Assembly: GCA_002686445.1 (NCBI GenBank)
Contig: NZCO01000012.1
Location: 1 to 28,367, forward strand
DNA length: 28,367 nt
Direction: 5' to 3'
Source of the DNA: a bacterium
GTDB taxonomy: Bacteria > Patescibacteriota > Andersenbacteria > UBA10190
Of the stretch, positions 1 to 7,324 are shown piece after piece. Position 1 is the stretch's first letter; the number at the start of each line of letters is the position of its first letter. Below the pieces are notes generated by a model. It had not been told where the DNA came from. It worked only from the letters and a program-made list of their open reading frames with translations, and made no database searches. Made by a program: the position numbers and the translations under genes.

Positions 1-324
1 TACCACATATGCACGCGCGGTGTTGAGCAGAGAAATATATTCCATCACAATGCTGACAAGCGTAGATTTACTGATCTGCTAATTCATTATCTCCCCCGGG
101 GTGAGATACGTAGCTATTCGATAGCGAAGAAGTTTGGCCACGACATAAAACGGACACAGTCGGGTGCTGGTTTAATTGATCTGCTGGCATATTGCCTAAT
201 GGATAATCACATTCACCTACTAGTAAGGGAGAATGTTGAAGGTGGCACTTCGAAGTATATGCATCGAATACTTACTAGCTACGCTCGTTTTTTCAACATG
301 GAGAGTGTAATCTCTTTTGTGTAA
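1..324 (+). pseudogene. REP-associated (Y1/IS200-like) transposase, fragment cut by window edge and IS256 insertion
   Basis: An open frame runs from base 1 to a TAA at 322-324, which lies inside the terminal repeat of the neighbouring insertion sequence. The translation shows the family layout of REP-associated tyrosine transposases (RayT, Y1_Tnp): YHICTRGVEQRNIF near the start and AYCLMDNHIHLLV near residue 80. The second motif holds the H-x-H metal-binding pair of HUH-type nucleases. The downstream catalytic tyrosine helix is missing, because the coding sequence enters the IS end at about base 317 and stops. The 5' end lies outside the window. I could not find the missing 3' part on the other side of the IS (after 1620), so the insertion came with a deletion or later loss. 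Family assignment is fairly secure from the HIHLLV motif; function is very probably lost. Confidence 0.75.
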
Positions 325-1620
325 CTGGCATCCCTGGTTGATTTCCATACTAGACTGTTATCTTCTCAGGGAACAGGATCGCCAACTGAGTGTAGATACT
401 GCCCCAGTTATGGACTGGCATCGTCCACTTACGGGAGATGTCCTCTTGAGCCAGCCAGAGTAGCTTGATTAAGGAGTCAGTGGTAGGAAAGACCGTCGTA
501 GTCTTGGTTACTTTACGGAACTGACGATGGACGCCTTCTACGGCATTGGTGGTGTAGATGATCCGTCTAATCTCCTGCGGGTAGGCGTAGAAGGGTGAGA
601 GCTCAGACCAGTTGTCCTCCCAACGTTTAAGGTACAGCTGATACTGTTTCCACTTGCCCTTCACCTCCTCCAGAGCTTTAAGGCCAGCTTCTTCAGTGGG
701 AGCGGTGTAGATGATTTTCAGATCATCACAGAACTGCTTTTTGTCTCGGTGAGGGACATACTTCATCGTGTTTCTGATTTGATGAACAATACACTGTTGG
801 ATTTGAGTGGCAGGAAAGACAGCTTTGATAGCTTCACTGAAGCCAGTTAGGCCATCAACGGCAGTAATCAAGATATCGCGCACTCCTCGTTGTTTCAGCT
901 CGGAGAGGACACTCATCCAGAACTTAGCCCCTTCACTACCGCCAACCCAGATACCGAGCAATTCCTTCATACCCTCGCTGTTAATGCCAAGAACCGTGTA
1001 GGCACAGCGGTTCACAATACGACCATCTTCTCTAACCTTAAAGTGAATGCCATCAAGGTACAGGATTGGATACAGCTCACTTAACGGTCTGTTTTGCCAC
1101 TCGGTAATCAGCGGCATTACCTTGTCGGTAATGGTTGAGATCATGCCAGCGGAGACTTCAATGCCGTAGATGTCTTGCATGTAGGTGTGAATGTCGCGAG
1201 TGGTCATCCCTTTGGCGTACATAGCGATGATCTTCTCCTCGACGTCTGATTCAATGGTCTCGTACTTCTTGACGGCCAGCGGATCATAGGAGCCCTCTCG
1301 GTCACGGGGGACGTCTAGGTCGGCTGGGCCAAAGCTGGTCTTGAGCTTCTTCTTCGAGTAACCGTTACGGCTATTGCCGCTACCCCTACCGCTAGAGGCA
1401 TGTTTCTCATACCCGAGATGCTGCGTCAGCTCACTTTCGAGCATTGACTGGAGAGTAGGCGCGATTAGCTCCTTGGCGAAGTTGGTCACATCGCTCATAG
1501 TTTTTAACTTGCTGATCTTCTCCTGATACTCCTCATAGGAGATCGGCTTCGGTTTTCGTTTGTTCATATGTAACTGATTAGTTAAGGGTTTAAACCCAGG
1601 GTATCAGTTCAGTTACACAA
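317..1620 (-). mobile_element. Complete IS256-family insertion sequence
   Basis: The element is about 1.3 kb, the usual IS256 size. Its ends carry inverted copies of TTGTGTAACTG (317-327) and CAGTTACACAA (1610-1620), and a looser match continues inward (CCTGG near 335 against CCAGG near 1597). A single intact transposase fills the interior. The 8-9 bases outside the two ends do not match, so no target-site duplication is visible. Either the element is old or a deletion or recombination has joined different flanks. It sits in a transposase remnant on the left and just upstream of a Fic gene on the right. Confidence 0.8.
350..1567 (-). CDS. IS256-family (Mutator-type) transposase
   Basis: This is a DDE transposase that cuts and re-joins the ends of its own IS. 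The 405-residue length is full size for the family. The catalytic triad is visible: D172 in LYLDGIHF, D238 in ITAVDGLTG and E344 in TTNAVEGVHRQFRK. The C-x2-H motif of the family (QQCIVHQIRN, C259/H262) sits between the second Asp and the Glu. The N-terminal 50 residues match the usual family opening (AKELIAPTLQSMLESELTQHLGYEKH). The ATG at 1567 lies about 50 bp inside the right end of the element, which fits an IS-borne promoter. No frameshift or premature stop is seen, so the enzyme is probably active or recently active. Confidence 0.95.
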   Translation of the reverse strand: MNKRKPKPISYEEYQEKISKLKTMSDVTNFAKELIAPTLQSMLESELTQHLGYEKHASSGRGSGNSRNGYSKKKLKTSFGPADLDVPRDREGSYDPLAVKKYETIESDVEEKIIAMYAKGMTTRDIHTYMQDIYGIEVSAGMISTITDKVMPLITEWQNRPLSELYPILYLDGIHFKVREDGRIVNRCAYTVLGINSEGMKELLGIWVGGSEGAKFWMSVLSELKQRGVRDILITAVDGLTGFSEAIKAVFPATQIQQCIVHQIRNTMKYVPHRDKKQFCDDLKIIYTAPTEEAGLKALEEVKGKWKQYQLYLKRWEDNWSELSPFYAYPQEIRRIIYTTNAVEGVHRQFRKVTKTTTVFPTTDSLIKLLWLAQEDISRKWTMPVHNWGSIYTQLAILFPEKITV

Positions 1621-1644
1621 GATTATTTACAGTCTCGATTTCGG

Positions 1645-1673
1645 CAGAATATTCTGATATAATCTGATATAGT
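1645..1673 (+). promoter_or_regulatory. Promoter region of the Fic gene with a 12-bp palindrome
   Basis: Two candidate -10 boxes, TATAAT at 1658-1663 and TATAGT at 1668-1673, lie within a short tandem repeat (TCTGATATAA then TCTGATATAG). The second is only 5 nt from the ATG at 1679, so the transcript would be nearly leaderless. No good -35 box is visible. A perfect palindrome, CAGAATATTCTG, covers 1645-1656 and would suit a dimeric repressor. The Fic protein itself has a C-terminal winged helix, so autoregulation is possible (inference). Confidence 0.5.
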
Positions 1674-1678
1674 TAGAT

Positions 1679-2734
1679 ATGTCAGATTATAATCATAGAC
1701 TAGAGCAGTTGCCTGCTGAAATCACTAGTACCATCGCCAAAATTGACGAGCTTAAGGGGCAATGGACAGGTGGAGCAGTCTTGAGCCCACAGGTTTTAGG
1801 TCGCTTAAAGAAATCAGTTTTGGTAACTTCAACTGGGGCTTCAACGCGTATTGAGGGGGCTAAGCTTAGTGATGCTGATGTAGAAAAAGTCATGCAGGGG
1901 CTTAATGTTAAATCCTTCGGGGAACGAGATACACAGGAAGTCAAAGGGTATCTGGAGTTACTTAATAATGTTTTTGATGCTTGGCAAACCAGTAAACTAA
2001 GTGAAAACATGATCAAGCATTGGCACAAAGAACTGCTTAAATATGTTGCAAAAGATGAGGCTCATCGCGGTAAATACAAAAAGCAAGAAAATAAGGTCCA
2101 TGCTGTTGATCAAGCTACTGGCAAACCAGTCGCTGTACTTTTTGACACTACGTCCCCCTATCTCACACCTAAAGTAATGTCAGAATTAGTTGCTTGGACA
2201 AATGAATCACTAAAAAACAATAAATATCACCCACTGCTAATTATCGGAAACTTCATTGTTGAGTTTCTGAAAATCCATCCTTTCACGGATGGTAACGGGC
2301 GCCTGTCTCGAGTGTTAACTAACTTCCTCTTGTTACAAACTGGGTATCAATACACGCCTTATGTGTCTCATGAAAAGTTGGTTGAAGATAACAAAGCCGA
2401 TTACTATATCGCCCTTCGACGAAGTCAAAAAACAATGAGCACCAAAAAAGAAGACATAACTCCATGGTTAAACTTTTTCCTGGAGGTTGTTTTGGAGCAA
2501 TCAAAGATGGCCGTTGCCCTGCTATCGGGCGAGGAGACAGAAAAACTTTTAACTGCCAAGCAAAGGGCTGTGCTGGCACATCTAGAAAAAGTATCAGAAG
2601 CTTCTCCTGGTGAAATCGCCAAAGAAACTGGTATTGCTCAGCCAACTGTCCGACAGGCGCTTGATAAACTAATGAAGCTCAAGAAAGTTGAGAGACAAGG
2701 CCAGGGTCGTTCAACGACTTATCGTAAACTTTAG
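1679..2734 (+). CDS. Fic-domain protein (class II) with C-terminal winged helix
   Basis: Fic enzymes transfer AMP or a related nucleotide part onto a protein hydroxyl. The core motif is complete: HPFTDGNGRLSR at residues 200-211, including the catalytic His and the phosphate-binding loop. Upstream, STRIEG at 55-60 fits the [ST]xxxE[GN] inhibitory motif, in which the Glu (E59) blocks productive ATP binding. Its position before the Fic core makes this a class II, self-inhibited enzyme. Residues about 290-351 form a winged helix (TGIAQPTVRQALDKLMKLKKVERQG), an arrangement common in bacterial Fic/DUF4172-like regulators that may bind DNA. At 351 residues it is full length. It stands alone between the IS element and the first repeat of the downstream array. 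No separate antitoxin is visible, as expected for class II. The target protein is unknown. Confidence 0.92.
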   Translation: MSDYNHRLEQLPAEITSTIAKIDELKGQWTGGAVLSPQVLGRLKKSVLVTSTGASTRIEGAKLSDADVEKVMQGLNVKSFGERDTQEVKGYLELLNNVFDAWQTSKLSENMIKHWHKELLKYVAKDEAHRGKYKKQENKVHAVDQATGKPVAVLFDTTSPYLTPKVMSELVAWTNESLKNNKYHPLLIIGNFIVEFLKIHPFTDGNGRLSRVLTNFLLLQTGYQYTPYVSHEKLVEDNKADYYIALRRSQKTMSTKKEDITPWLNFFLEVVLEQSKMAVALLSGEETEKLLTAKQRAVLAHLEKVSEASPGEIAKETGIAQPTVRQALDKLMKLKKVERQGQGRSTTYRKL

Positions 2735-2749
2735 GGTTCTGTTGTCGTC

Positions 2750-2897
2750 ATGAAGATAGGAATAGTCGGTACAGCAACGGAACTTTTGAAATTCAGTCAT
2801 TTCCCTTTTATTTCTCTTTCACCAAACCCAAGCTAATTAAGGGTAGGGTTATTGTTGCCAGAGATGAGGTCGGGAGGATTAAGAGATCGGCTGTGCC
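2750..2897 (+). repeat. Copy 0: divergent ychF-5'/right-arm repeat
   Basis: The left half encodes MKIGIVG (ATG at 2750), which is how many YchF proteins begin. The distance from the GTC codon to the next shared block (TTTTGA, then AT) is 16 nt, exactly as in the other copies. Further along come AGCTA and GGGAGGATT (2872-2880) followed by a degenerate GCT/GCC tail, again matching the right arms. There is no TTGACC promoter and the 8-6-8 inverted repeat is absent. I read it as an old or different-specificity member of the same repeat family marking the left end of the array. The homology is by eye and weaker than among copies A-E. Confidence 0.55.
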
Positions 2898-2914
2898 AAG
2901 GTAACCATATCTAA

Positions 2915-2957
2915 TAAAAAGAACCCGCCGTTCGTCTCTCGTTAAGAACGATGGGTT
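2915..2957 (-). terminator. Rho-independent terminator of the 4025-2972 minus-strand operon
   Basis: Read on the minus strand, AACCC...GTTC (2957-2946) pairs with GAAC...GGGTT (2933-2922), with one mismatch and one G-U pair, and is followed by CTTTTT at 2921-2916. It lies just after the stop of the HTH gene. It also closes the first cassette on its left side against copy 0. Confidence 0.75.
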
Positions 2958-2971
2958 CGTGGTCGTGATAG

Positions 2972-3400
2972 TTATTGATCCTTAATTTTTTCTTCGGTGG
3001 TCTCATTGACCTCACGTTCATAAAGTTGCTGAAGAACAACAAGCTCACGAAGTGTGACATAGGTTAATCCACGCTCTAGAAATATCTTTAATACTTCGCT
3101 CCGGATTCTTATTCCGCCTTCGAATTCCTCTACTCCATCCTCAAAGAATCTCCAAAGCTTATCCCAAGATTTCTCATGTGGACCTTTTTTCTTCCACCGA
3201 ATGATAGTCTGGCGAGAAACACCTATCGCGCCTGCCAAGACTGTGTCAGTTAAGCCGGGGCGGCTTGCTATGGCATTTCTTAATGACTCTGCAGTACTAT
3301 ATTTTTCGACGTCCACTTGATCCTCACTTTCGTATTCAACTGGTGCTTTTGTCATCTTGATTGCGGCATCTCCAAACCTAACCATGCAACCCTCATGCAA
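2972..3400 (-). CDS. Small helix-turn-helix DNA-binding protein
   Basis: The product is about 142 residues. A helix-turn-helix is visible near the middle: LTDTVLAGAIGVSRQTIIRWKKKGP, ending in the R-W-K-K-K pattern of the recognition helix in Xre/lambda-repressor-like folds. The remainder is acidic with no recognised domain; the C-terminus (LTYVTLRELVVLQQLYEREVNETTEEK) is probably helical. I place the start at the TTG at 3400 because AGGAGG lies 8 nt upstream, directly after the stop of the preceding gene; the ATG at 3385 is the alternative. It follows the anchored-protein gene by 16 bp in the same direction, so the two form an operon. Its target is unknown; the neighbouring operon or a cassette gene would be natural candidates. 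Confidence 0.7.
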   Translation of the reverse strand: MHEGCMVRFGDAAIKMTKAPVEYESEDQVDVEKYSTAESLRNAIASRPGLTDTVLAGAIGVSRQTIIRWKKKGPHEKSWDKLWRFFEDGVEEFEGGIRIRSEVLKIFLERGLTYVTLRELVVLQQLYEREVNETTEEKIKDQ

Positions 3401-3416
3401 TAACAATACCTCCTAT

Positions 3417-4025
3417 CTATGCGTGGGCAACAGACACCTCAAGGACACCCCAAACCTCTGACCGATCTTCAAATTCGCTCCAAATCCCACTCCCATTACC
3501 CAGTGGCAAAGATTCTATCTTATGCGTGCCAGCTTTAGCCAATGGAAATACGCTCGAAAACTCTTCAAGCTTGAGGGGATTAATCCACAAGTGGTATTGA
3601 TGAGTATCACTGTGATACAAGCGTGGAAAAATGTGAAAGACATCAGAGTCTGACATGCAGGCACCCTCCAATTTAGGCCATGAGTGTGTTGACCTAAATG
3701 GCAAATACTTCCAGCAACGTGTCCAATCAGAAAGATCCCAGTAGGGGCGGCAGTATCCGACCCTGTGAGTGTTGATGAGTGAAATACTAAAGGTGACACA
3801 AACCCAACCCAGTTTACGCCTTTCTGATGTGTTCCAAGTAAGCCACAGGTGTTTGTTTTGCCCACACAAACGGTGCTGCTGCTCTTCTAATTGCCGCGCT
3901 ACCTTTTCTTCAACACTCCTTCTGCAATAGCGACGAAATCTAAATCGCTCACAGACAGACCTAACGGCATAAAAAACGCAAATCGCCACAATAAAGCAAA
4001 CAGCAAGCAAAAAGAAAATCTTCAT
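3417..4025 (-). CDS. Unknown protein with N-terminal membrane anchor
   Basis: The product is 202 residues and I do not recognise a family. Residues 4-21 (FFLLAVCFIVAICVFYAV) form one hydrophobic segment followed by a very basic stretch (RFRFRRYCRR), typical of a single-pass anchor with the rest in the cytoplasm. The body is rich in Trp, His and Cys but has no clear metal motif. GGAG lies 8 nt before the ATG. It is the first gene of a two-gene operon with the HTH gene and is divergent from the TrmB-like regulator, whose promoter lies 70 bp away. The three genes together make up the first cassette, between copies 0 and A. Confidence 0.6.
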   Translation of the reverse strand: MKIFFLLAVCFIVAICVFYAVRSVCERFRFRRYCRRSVEEKVARQLEEQQHRLCGQNKHLWLTWNTSERRKLGWVCVTFSISLINTHRVGYCRPYWDLSDWTRCWKYLPFRSTHSWPKLEGACMSDSDVFHIFPRLYHSDTHQYHLWINPLKLEEFSSVFPLAKAGTHKIESLPLGNGSGIWSEFEDRSEVWGVLEVSVAHA

Positions 4026-4095
4026 ACTAATTCTCCTTTTCTATTTCATAAGAACATCCAATCTTGAGAGGAGCTGACTAATTTAAAAAAAACTA

Positions 4096-4124
4096 TTGAC
4101 AATGTCAAATGTTTCACTTAATAT
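4096..4124 (+). promoter_or_regulatory. Strong sigma-70-type promoter of the TrmB-like gene, with operator-like palindrome
   Basis: TTGACA (4096-4101) and TAATAT (4119-4124) are spaced by 17 bp. The -35 box is half of a perfect inverted repeat, TTGACA-a-TGTCAA (4096-4108), so a bound dimer would block RNA polymerase. The gene driven is itself a winged-helix regulator, which suggests autoregulation (inference). The leader is about 45 nt and shows no Shine-Dalgarno sequence. Confidence 0.75.
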
Positions 4125-4176
4125 GTGATGATAGTAATTGCTTAACTAAGCTATCAAATTATAACCATTCACTCTT

Positions 4177-4914
4177 ATGGAGACATTACAACAAATCGGC
4201 TTAACAAAGGTTGAAAGCAAGATATATAAGTCTTTGCTCCGCATAGGTGAAGCTCCCATAGCCAGCATTATCAAGGACACAGGAGCTCATCCTCAGGTGG
4301 TATATCGAGCTATTGATAGTCTTGGTAAAAAGGGGCTCGTTTTGAACTCCGTTCGAGGCGGTAAAAAGCATGTCCGTGCTGAAGACCCTGACACTCTGGA
4401 AGATATTGCTGAAAAACAGCTGAAAGATGTTCGCTCCCTACTCCCATCACTACACGCACTAGCACATGTCACCGATGAAGCTGTTGTGCGTGTTATCCGT
4501 GGGAAGGATTCCGTTGCCAACATGCGCATGCGCACTCTGAAAAAAATGAAAAAGGGTGAGACTTTCTACATCATCGGTGGTTCTGGTACTCACTTTTATG
4601 AAGCAATGGGCCAAACACTAGATGAGTGGGACTCACAGCGAGCTCATAAAGGTATCAACAAAAAAGTCATCTCGTTTGAGAGTCAAAGAAAATTCATTGA
4701 ACCAACGGAAAAAAAGAAAGGCTTAAATAAACTAGCTCAATATCGCTACCTCACGGGAAACTATCCAGTACCTTCGAGTACGAACTTTTTTGGCGACACG
4801 GTAGCAATCATAATTTGGTCAGAAGATCCGATTGTTATTCAAATCGAAAGCAAAGAAGTCGCAGATAACTACAAACATCATTTCAAAGAACTTTGGAAAA
4901 TTACTAAGAAATAA
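4177..4914 (+). CDS. TrmB-family transcriptional regulator
   Basis: The 245-residue protein opens with a TrmB-type winged helix (residues about 1-75: LTKVESKIYKSLLRIGEAPIASIIKDTG... VVYRAIDSLGKKGLV). The C-terminal part (about 100-245) has the pattern of the TrmB sensor, a PLD-like fold: KKGETFYIIGGSGTHFYEAMG, then VISFESQRKF, then TNFFGDTVAIIIWSEDPIVIQIESKEVADNYKHHFKELW. Proteins of this kind usually sense a sugar or other small ligand; the ligand cannot be told here. It is driven by a good promoter with an operator-like palindrome and lies just upstream of repeat copy A. It is divergent from the 4025-2972 operon and may control it. Confidence 0.85.
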   Translation: METLQQIGLTKVESKIYKSLLRIGEAPIASIIKDTGAHPQVVYRAIDSLGKKGLVLNSVRGGKKHVRAEDPDTLEDIAEKQLKDVRSLLPSLHALAHVTDEAVVRVIRGKDSVANMRMRTLKKMKKGETFYIIGGSGTHFYEAMGQTLDEWDSQRAHKGINKKVISFESQRKFIEPTEKKKGLNKLAQYRYLTGNYPVPSSTNFFGDTVAIIIWSEDPIVIQIESKEVADNYKHHFKELWKITKK

Positions 4915-4937
4915 GTTTAACGATCCGGGCACCACCT

Positions 4938-5136
4938 TTGACCAAGGCCCTTTAAAGCCGTATAGTGCCGAAATGAGTTTAAAAGTTGGGATAGTCAGCA
5001 CACTATCCCATGTTTTGAGATCACGTTCTGGTTTGTACCGCCTGCGGCGGAGATAGCTAGAAGAATCATTAAAAGAGATGGGTTAGGGAGGATTATTAGA
5101 GCTAAGCTGGCAAGTACGCCCGGATAGAACATCAGT
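4938..5136 (+). repeat. Copy A of the ychF-5' cassette repeat
   Basis: Left half: TTGACC (4938-4943), 17 bp, TATAGT (4961-4966), 6 nt, ATG (4973), then codons for MSLKVGIV. The promoter spacer is quite different from that of copies B-F while the geometry is the same. Core: GGGATAGT (4988-4995), CAGCAC (4996-5001), ACTATCCC (5002-5009). Right half: shared blocks TTTTGAGATCAC, AGCTAGAAGAATC, GGGAGGATT and AGAGCT, ending with ATAGAACATCAGT (5124-5136), which is shared with copy C. The frame from the ATG gives a 27-residue peptide ending at 5056. Confidence 0.9.
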
Positions 5137-5190
5137 AACGTTATTTCCAGGCTCAGTTGTTTTTACACTTAGTGCCCTATCTGAAACTTC

Positions 5191-5601
5191 TTATGTGGTT
5201 TTATGAATTTTTTTTCGCCTTGCTTCAAGTAGAATTCCAAAAAATATACTAATGTACTGAGCGGGTAAAATCATAAACACACCAATAAACCCCGCCGCGA
5301 TAGCATCGTCTCGAAGTAAGGCCAGAGCCAAAAACTCGATAAACGTTAACACGAGAAGGGTCGACCCTATACGCGTCACATGTTTCTGATTCCATTTACG
5401 AGATACATACCAGTACAGTAAGAAAGGTATGCTGAAAAAAGGAACAGTAAGCAACAAACCTGAAAGTAATTCTGTAATTATTTCAGCAGATGTATCGCAA
5501 CAAGGATAACCTTGTAACCCTAACAGAAATGTATTACCAAATGAGATCAGAGCCAACGCGAACACACCTGCAACAAGCACAAAATTGCGAAATTGAACCA
5601 T
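5191..5601 (-). CDS. Unknown integral membrane protein (about four TM segments)
   Basis: No family recognised. From the ATG at 5601 the protein has about 136 residues and four hydrophobic stretches: NFVLVAGVFALALISFG, IITELLSGLLLTVPFFSIPFLLYWY, GSTLLVLTFIEFLALALL and AAGFIGVFMILPAQYISIFFGILL. It ends in a basic tail (EARRKKIHKTT). The loop after the first segment has a Cys pair (YPCCDTSAE). I prefer the internal ATG at 5601 to the longer frame from 5694. On the minus strand TATACT lies 7 nt before that ATG, the same leaderless arrangement seen elsewhere in this window, and the 31 extra residues look non-membrane and atypical. It is the only gene between copies A and B, on the strand opposite to the repeats. 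Confidence 0.65.
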   Translation of the reverse strand: MVQFRNFVLVAGVFALALISFGNTFLLGLQGYPCCDTSAEIITELLSGLLLTVPFFSIPFLLYWYVSRKWNQKHVTRIGSTLLVLTFIEFLALALLRDDAIAAGFIGVFMILPAQYISIFFGILLEARRKKIHKTT

Positions 5602-5713
5602 GTTCTTCAGTATAGCGCATTGATATAAAACGCGACCAGACAGACAAAGGTAATCTTTTAAAATAGCTTTAAGAGAATTAAAGGGGTCAGCCACCTTTGA
5701 TAATGCACTGGCT

Positions 5714-5892
5714 TTGACCGTCCCTTACCACTCCCCTAGAGTATCCCTATGCCTCTTAAAGTTGGGATAGTCAGCACACTATCCCATGTTTTGAGATCAC
5801 GTTCTGGTTTGTGGCGCCTGCGGCGGAGATAACTAGAAGAATACTTAAGAGAGATAGGTTAGGGAGGATTGTGAAATCTAGACTGCAGACAT
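5714..5892 (+). repeat. Copy B of the ychF-5' cassette repeat
   Basis: Left half: TTGACC (5714-5719), 17 bp, TAGAGT (5737-5742), 6 nt, ATG (5749), then codons for MPLKVGIV (CCT CTT AAA where copies A and E have AGT TTA AAA). Core: GGGATAGT (5764-5771), CAGCAC (5772-5777), ACTATCCC (5778-5785). The right half is nearly identical to copy A as far as GGGAGGATT (5862-5870), then diverges. The frame from the ATG again gives 27 codons, ending at 5832. Confidence 0.9.
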
Positions 5893-5914
5893 CATCAATG
5901 AGTATATCTCATTA

Positions 5915-6970
5915 CTAGCTCCCAGCTCTACTCACGCCACCCTTAGCAATATTTGCCTTGCGTTTGTCGCTCTTAATGAATTCAAGTACACGCACACCCT
6001 TTGTCTCTATGTTGAGTTTATTCTCGCTCTCGGAATCAACAGTATGCCGTAAAAAAAGACCCCTACGGTGAAAAGCGCCGATCATTTCTGATAGATCCCA
6101 CGGCTCCCCTGTATCCGGTCTCCTGTGCTCCGCATCAACGTTAGAAATAATGTTGTCAATGAGATACACGAGAAGCGCTTTAGCGCTGGTTAGATACTCT
6201 TCCTCCACCTTTGGCAGCGGTTCGCTAGGATCCTTAACTAAACTGGCTTCCAAATATGTACCCCCATCTTTAAGAACTCTACCAACTTCTGCAGCGTAGC
6301 TATCCATTTTATGTAGAGGTAAGTAACGAGTCAAGCCATTACTCACCGCAACATCGAACGATTCGGGGGGAAGCTCAGTGTATGAAACACTAGAACAATG
6401 CATTTCAACGTTACTCGGAGTTGCCGGGTCATTTTTCACTATATCTACAAGGTCTGACAACTGCTCTACCCCTGTTACTTTGTTGAAATACGGGGATACG
6501 CTTCGAAGCGTGTTTCCAAAACCGGAACCCAAATCAAGTCCAGCTTCAATTTTCCGATCTGAGCTTGCTTCCACCATGCTTGCAAGACGATTTTGTACCG
6601 GCTCAAACATTTTGTCATTTACATGTCCCAAGATAATGTCGTACCAATAAACACCACCTGAGGATTTCTCCGCCAAAATCTCATACTCTTCCCGACTTGC
6701 GTCTTCCGGCAAGGCGTATTTATTTCTATCTTTCGCAACCTTTAGACTCTCTCCTACCGCAATCAACTCCTCAAGCGGAACTGTTGAGTAATAGTCTTCT
6801 GAAGTTGAATCTTGACCATCTTCCTGACGTGCAAGAGCGGTTGCACCTTGCCACACTTCTGTTGAGTTTGGGTCAGCTTGTATTTTTTCTACCAACCTTA
6901 AGTAAGCCGACGGAATATCTTCTGGGCCACCAACGCCCTCAATACGCTCTTTGGGCACTTTTTCACTCAT
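5915..6970 (-). CDS. SAM-dependent methyltransferase, class I fold
   Basis: About 351 residues. The SAM-binding motif I is clear, EAGLDLGSGFGNTL at about 143-156, followed by an acidic residue after the second strand (TGVEQ, E170) and the later motifs SFDVAVSNGLTRYLP and VGRVLKDGGTYLEASLV. The N-terminal ~100 residues are acidic and lack a known domain. The substrate is unknown; the layout resembles Methyltransf_11/25-type small-molecule or lipid methyltransferases. The ATG at 6970 is chosen; a GTG lies one codon earlier. On the minus strand TTGCCC and TAAACT are spaced 16 bp, with TAAACT about 9 nt before this ATG, so the mRNA is leaderless or nearly so. It is the only gene of the B-C cassette and opposes the repeats. 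Confidence 0.82.
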   Translation of the reverse strand: MSEKVPKERIEGVGGPEDIPSAYLRLVEKIQADPNSTEVWQGATALARQEDGQDSTSEDYYSTVPLEELIAVGESLKVAKDRNKYALPEDASREEYEILAEKSSGGVYWYDIILGHVNDKMFEPVQNRLASMVEASSDRKIEAGLDLGSGFGNTLRSVSPYFNKVTGVEQLSDLVDIVKNDPATPSNVEMHCSSVSYTELPPESFDVAVSNGLTRYLPLHKMDSYAAEVGRVLKDGGTYLEASLVKDPSEPLPKVEEEYLTSAKALLVYLIDNIISNVDAEHRRPDTGEPWDLSEMIGAFHRRGLFLRHTVDSESENKLNIETKGVRVLEFIKSDKRKANIAKGGVSRAGS

Positions 6971-7020
6971 CACCCCAGTTTATCTCACTATCCGTTATGG
7001 GCAACTTTTTTGCCCGCACT

Positions 7021-7216
7021 TTGACCATCCCACAACTGTCCCCTAGAGTATCCCCATGCCTCTTAAAGTTGGGACAGTCAGCACACTATCCCATGTTTTG
7101 AGACAGTCTTCTGATTTGTACCGCCTGAGCCGCAGATAGCTAGAAGAATTATTAAAAGAGATGAGTTGGGGAGGATTGTGAGGGCTCGGCCGATGTCACT
7201 CTAATAGAACATCAGT
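7021..7216 (+). repeat. Copy C of the ychF-5' cassette repeat
   Basis: Left half: TTGACC (7021-7026), 17 bp, TAGAGT (7044-7049), 6 nt, ATG (7056), codons for MPLKVG. Core: GGGACAGT (7071-7078), CAGCAC (7079-7084), ACTATCCC (7085-7092). A single T-to-C change breaks one pair of the inverted repeat and turns the Ile codon to Thr. Right half ends GGGAGGATT, then GAGGGCTCGGCC, then ATAGAACATCAGT (7204-7216). The 27-codon frame (to 7139) is kept. Confidence 0.9.
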
Positions 7217-7235
7217 TGCTTTGGTCAGTGACGTA

Positions 7236-7263
7236 TTGACATATGATAGATATTATGTATACA
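7236..7263 (+). promoter_or_regulatory. Promoter of the small unknown gene at 7325
   Basis: TTGACA (7236-7241) and TATACA (7258-7263) are separated by 16 bp. The leader is about 55 nt and ends with GAAAGG 6-7 nt before the ATG, so unlike many genes here this one has an ordinary leader and Shine-Dalgarno sequence. The promoter lies inside the cassette, just past the right arm of copy C. Confidence 0.7.
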
Positions 7264-7324
7264 ATCACGTTCCAGAATTGATGTTCTTCTGACAACCCAT
7301 ACCTTCATTCCGAAAGGTACAACC

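Noticed and set aside
807..1084. Plus-strand frames inside the IS256 transposase
   Set aside because: They overlap a full-length, motif-complete transposase on the other strand and resemble no protein family.
4988..5009. The GGGATAGT/ACTATCCC hairpin as an intrinsic terminator
   Set aside because: It is not followed by a T-run, lies only about 20 nt after a start codon, and its left arm is ychF coding sequence.
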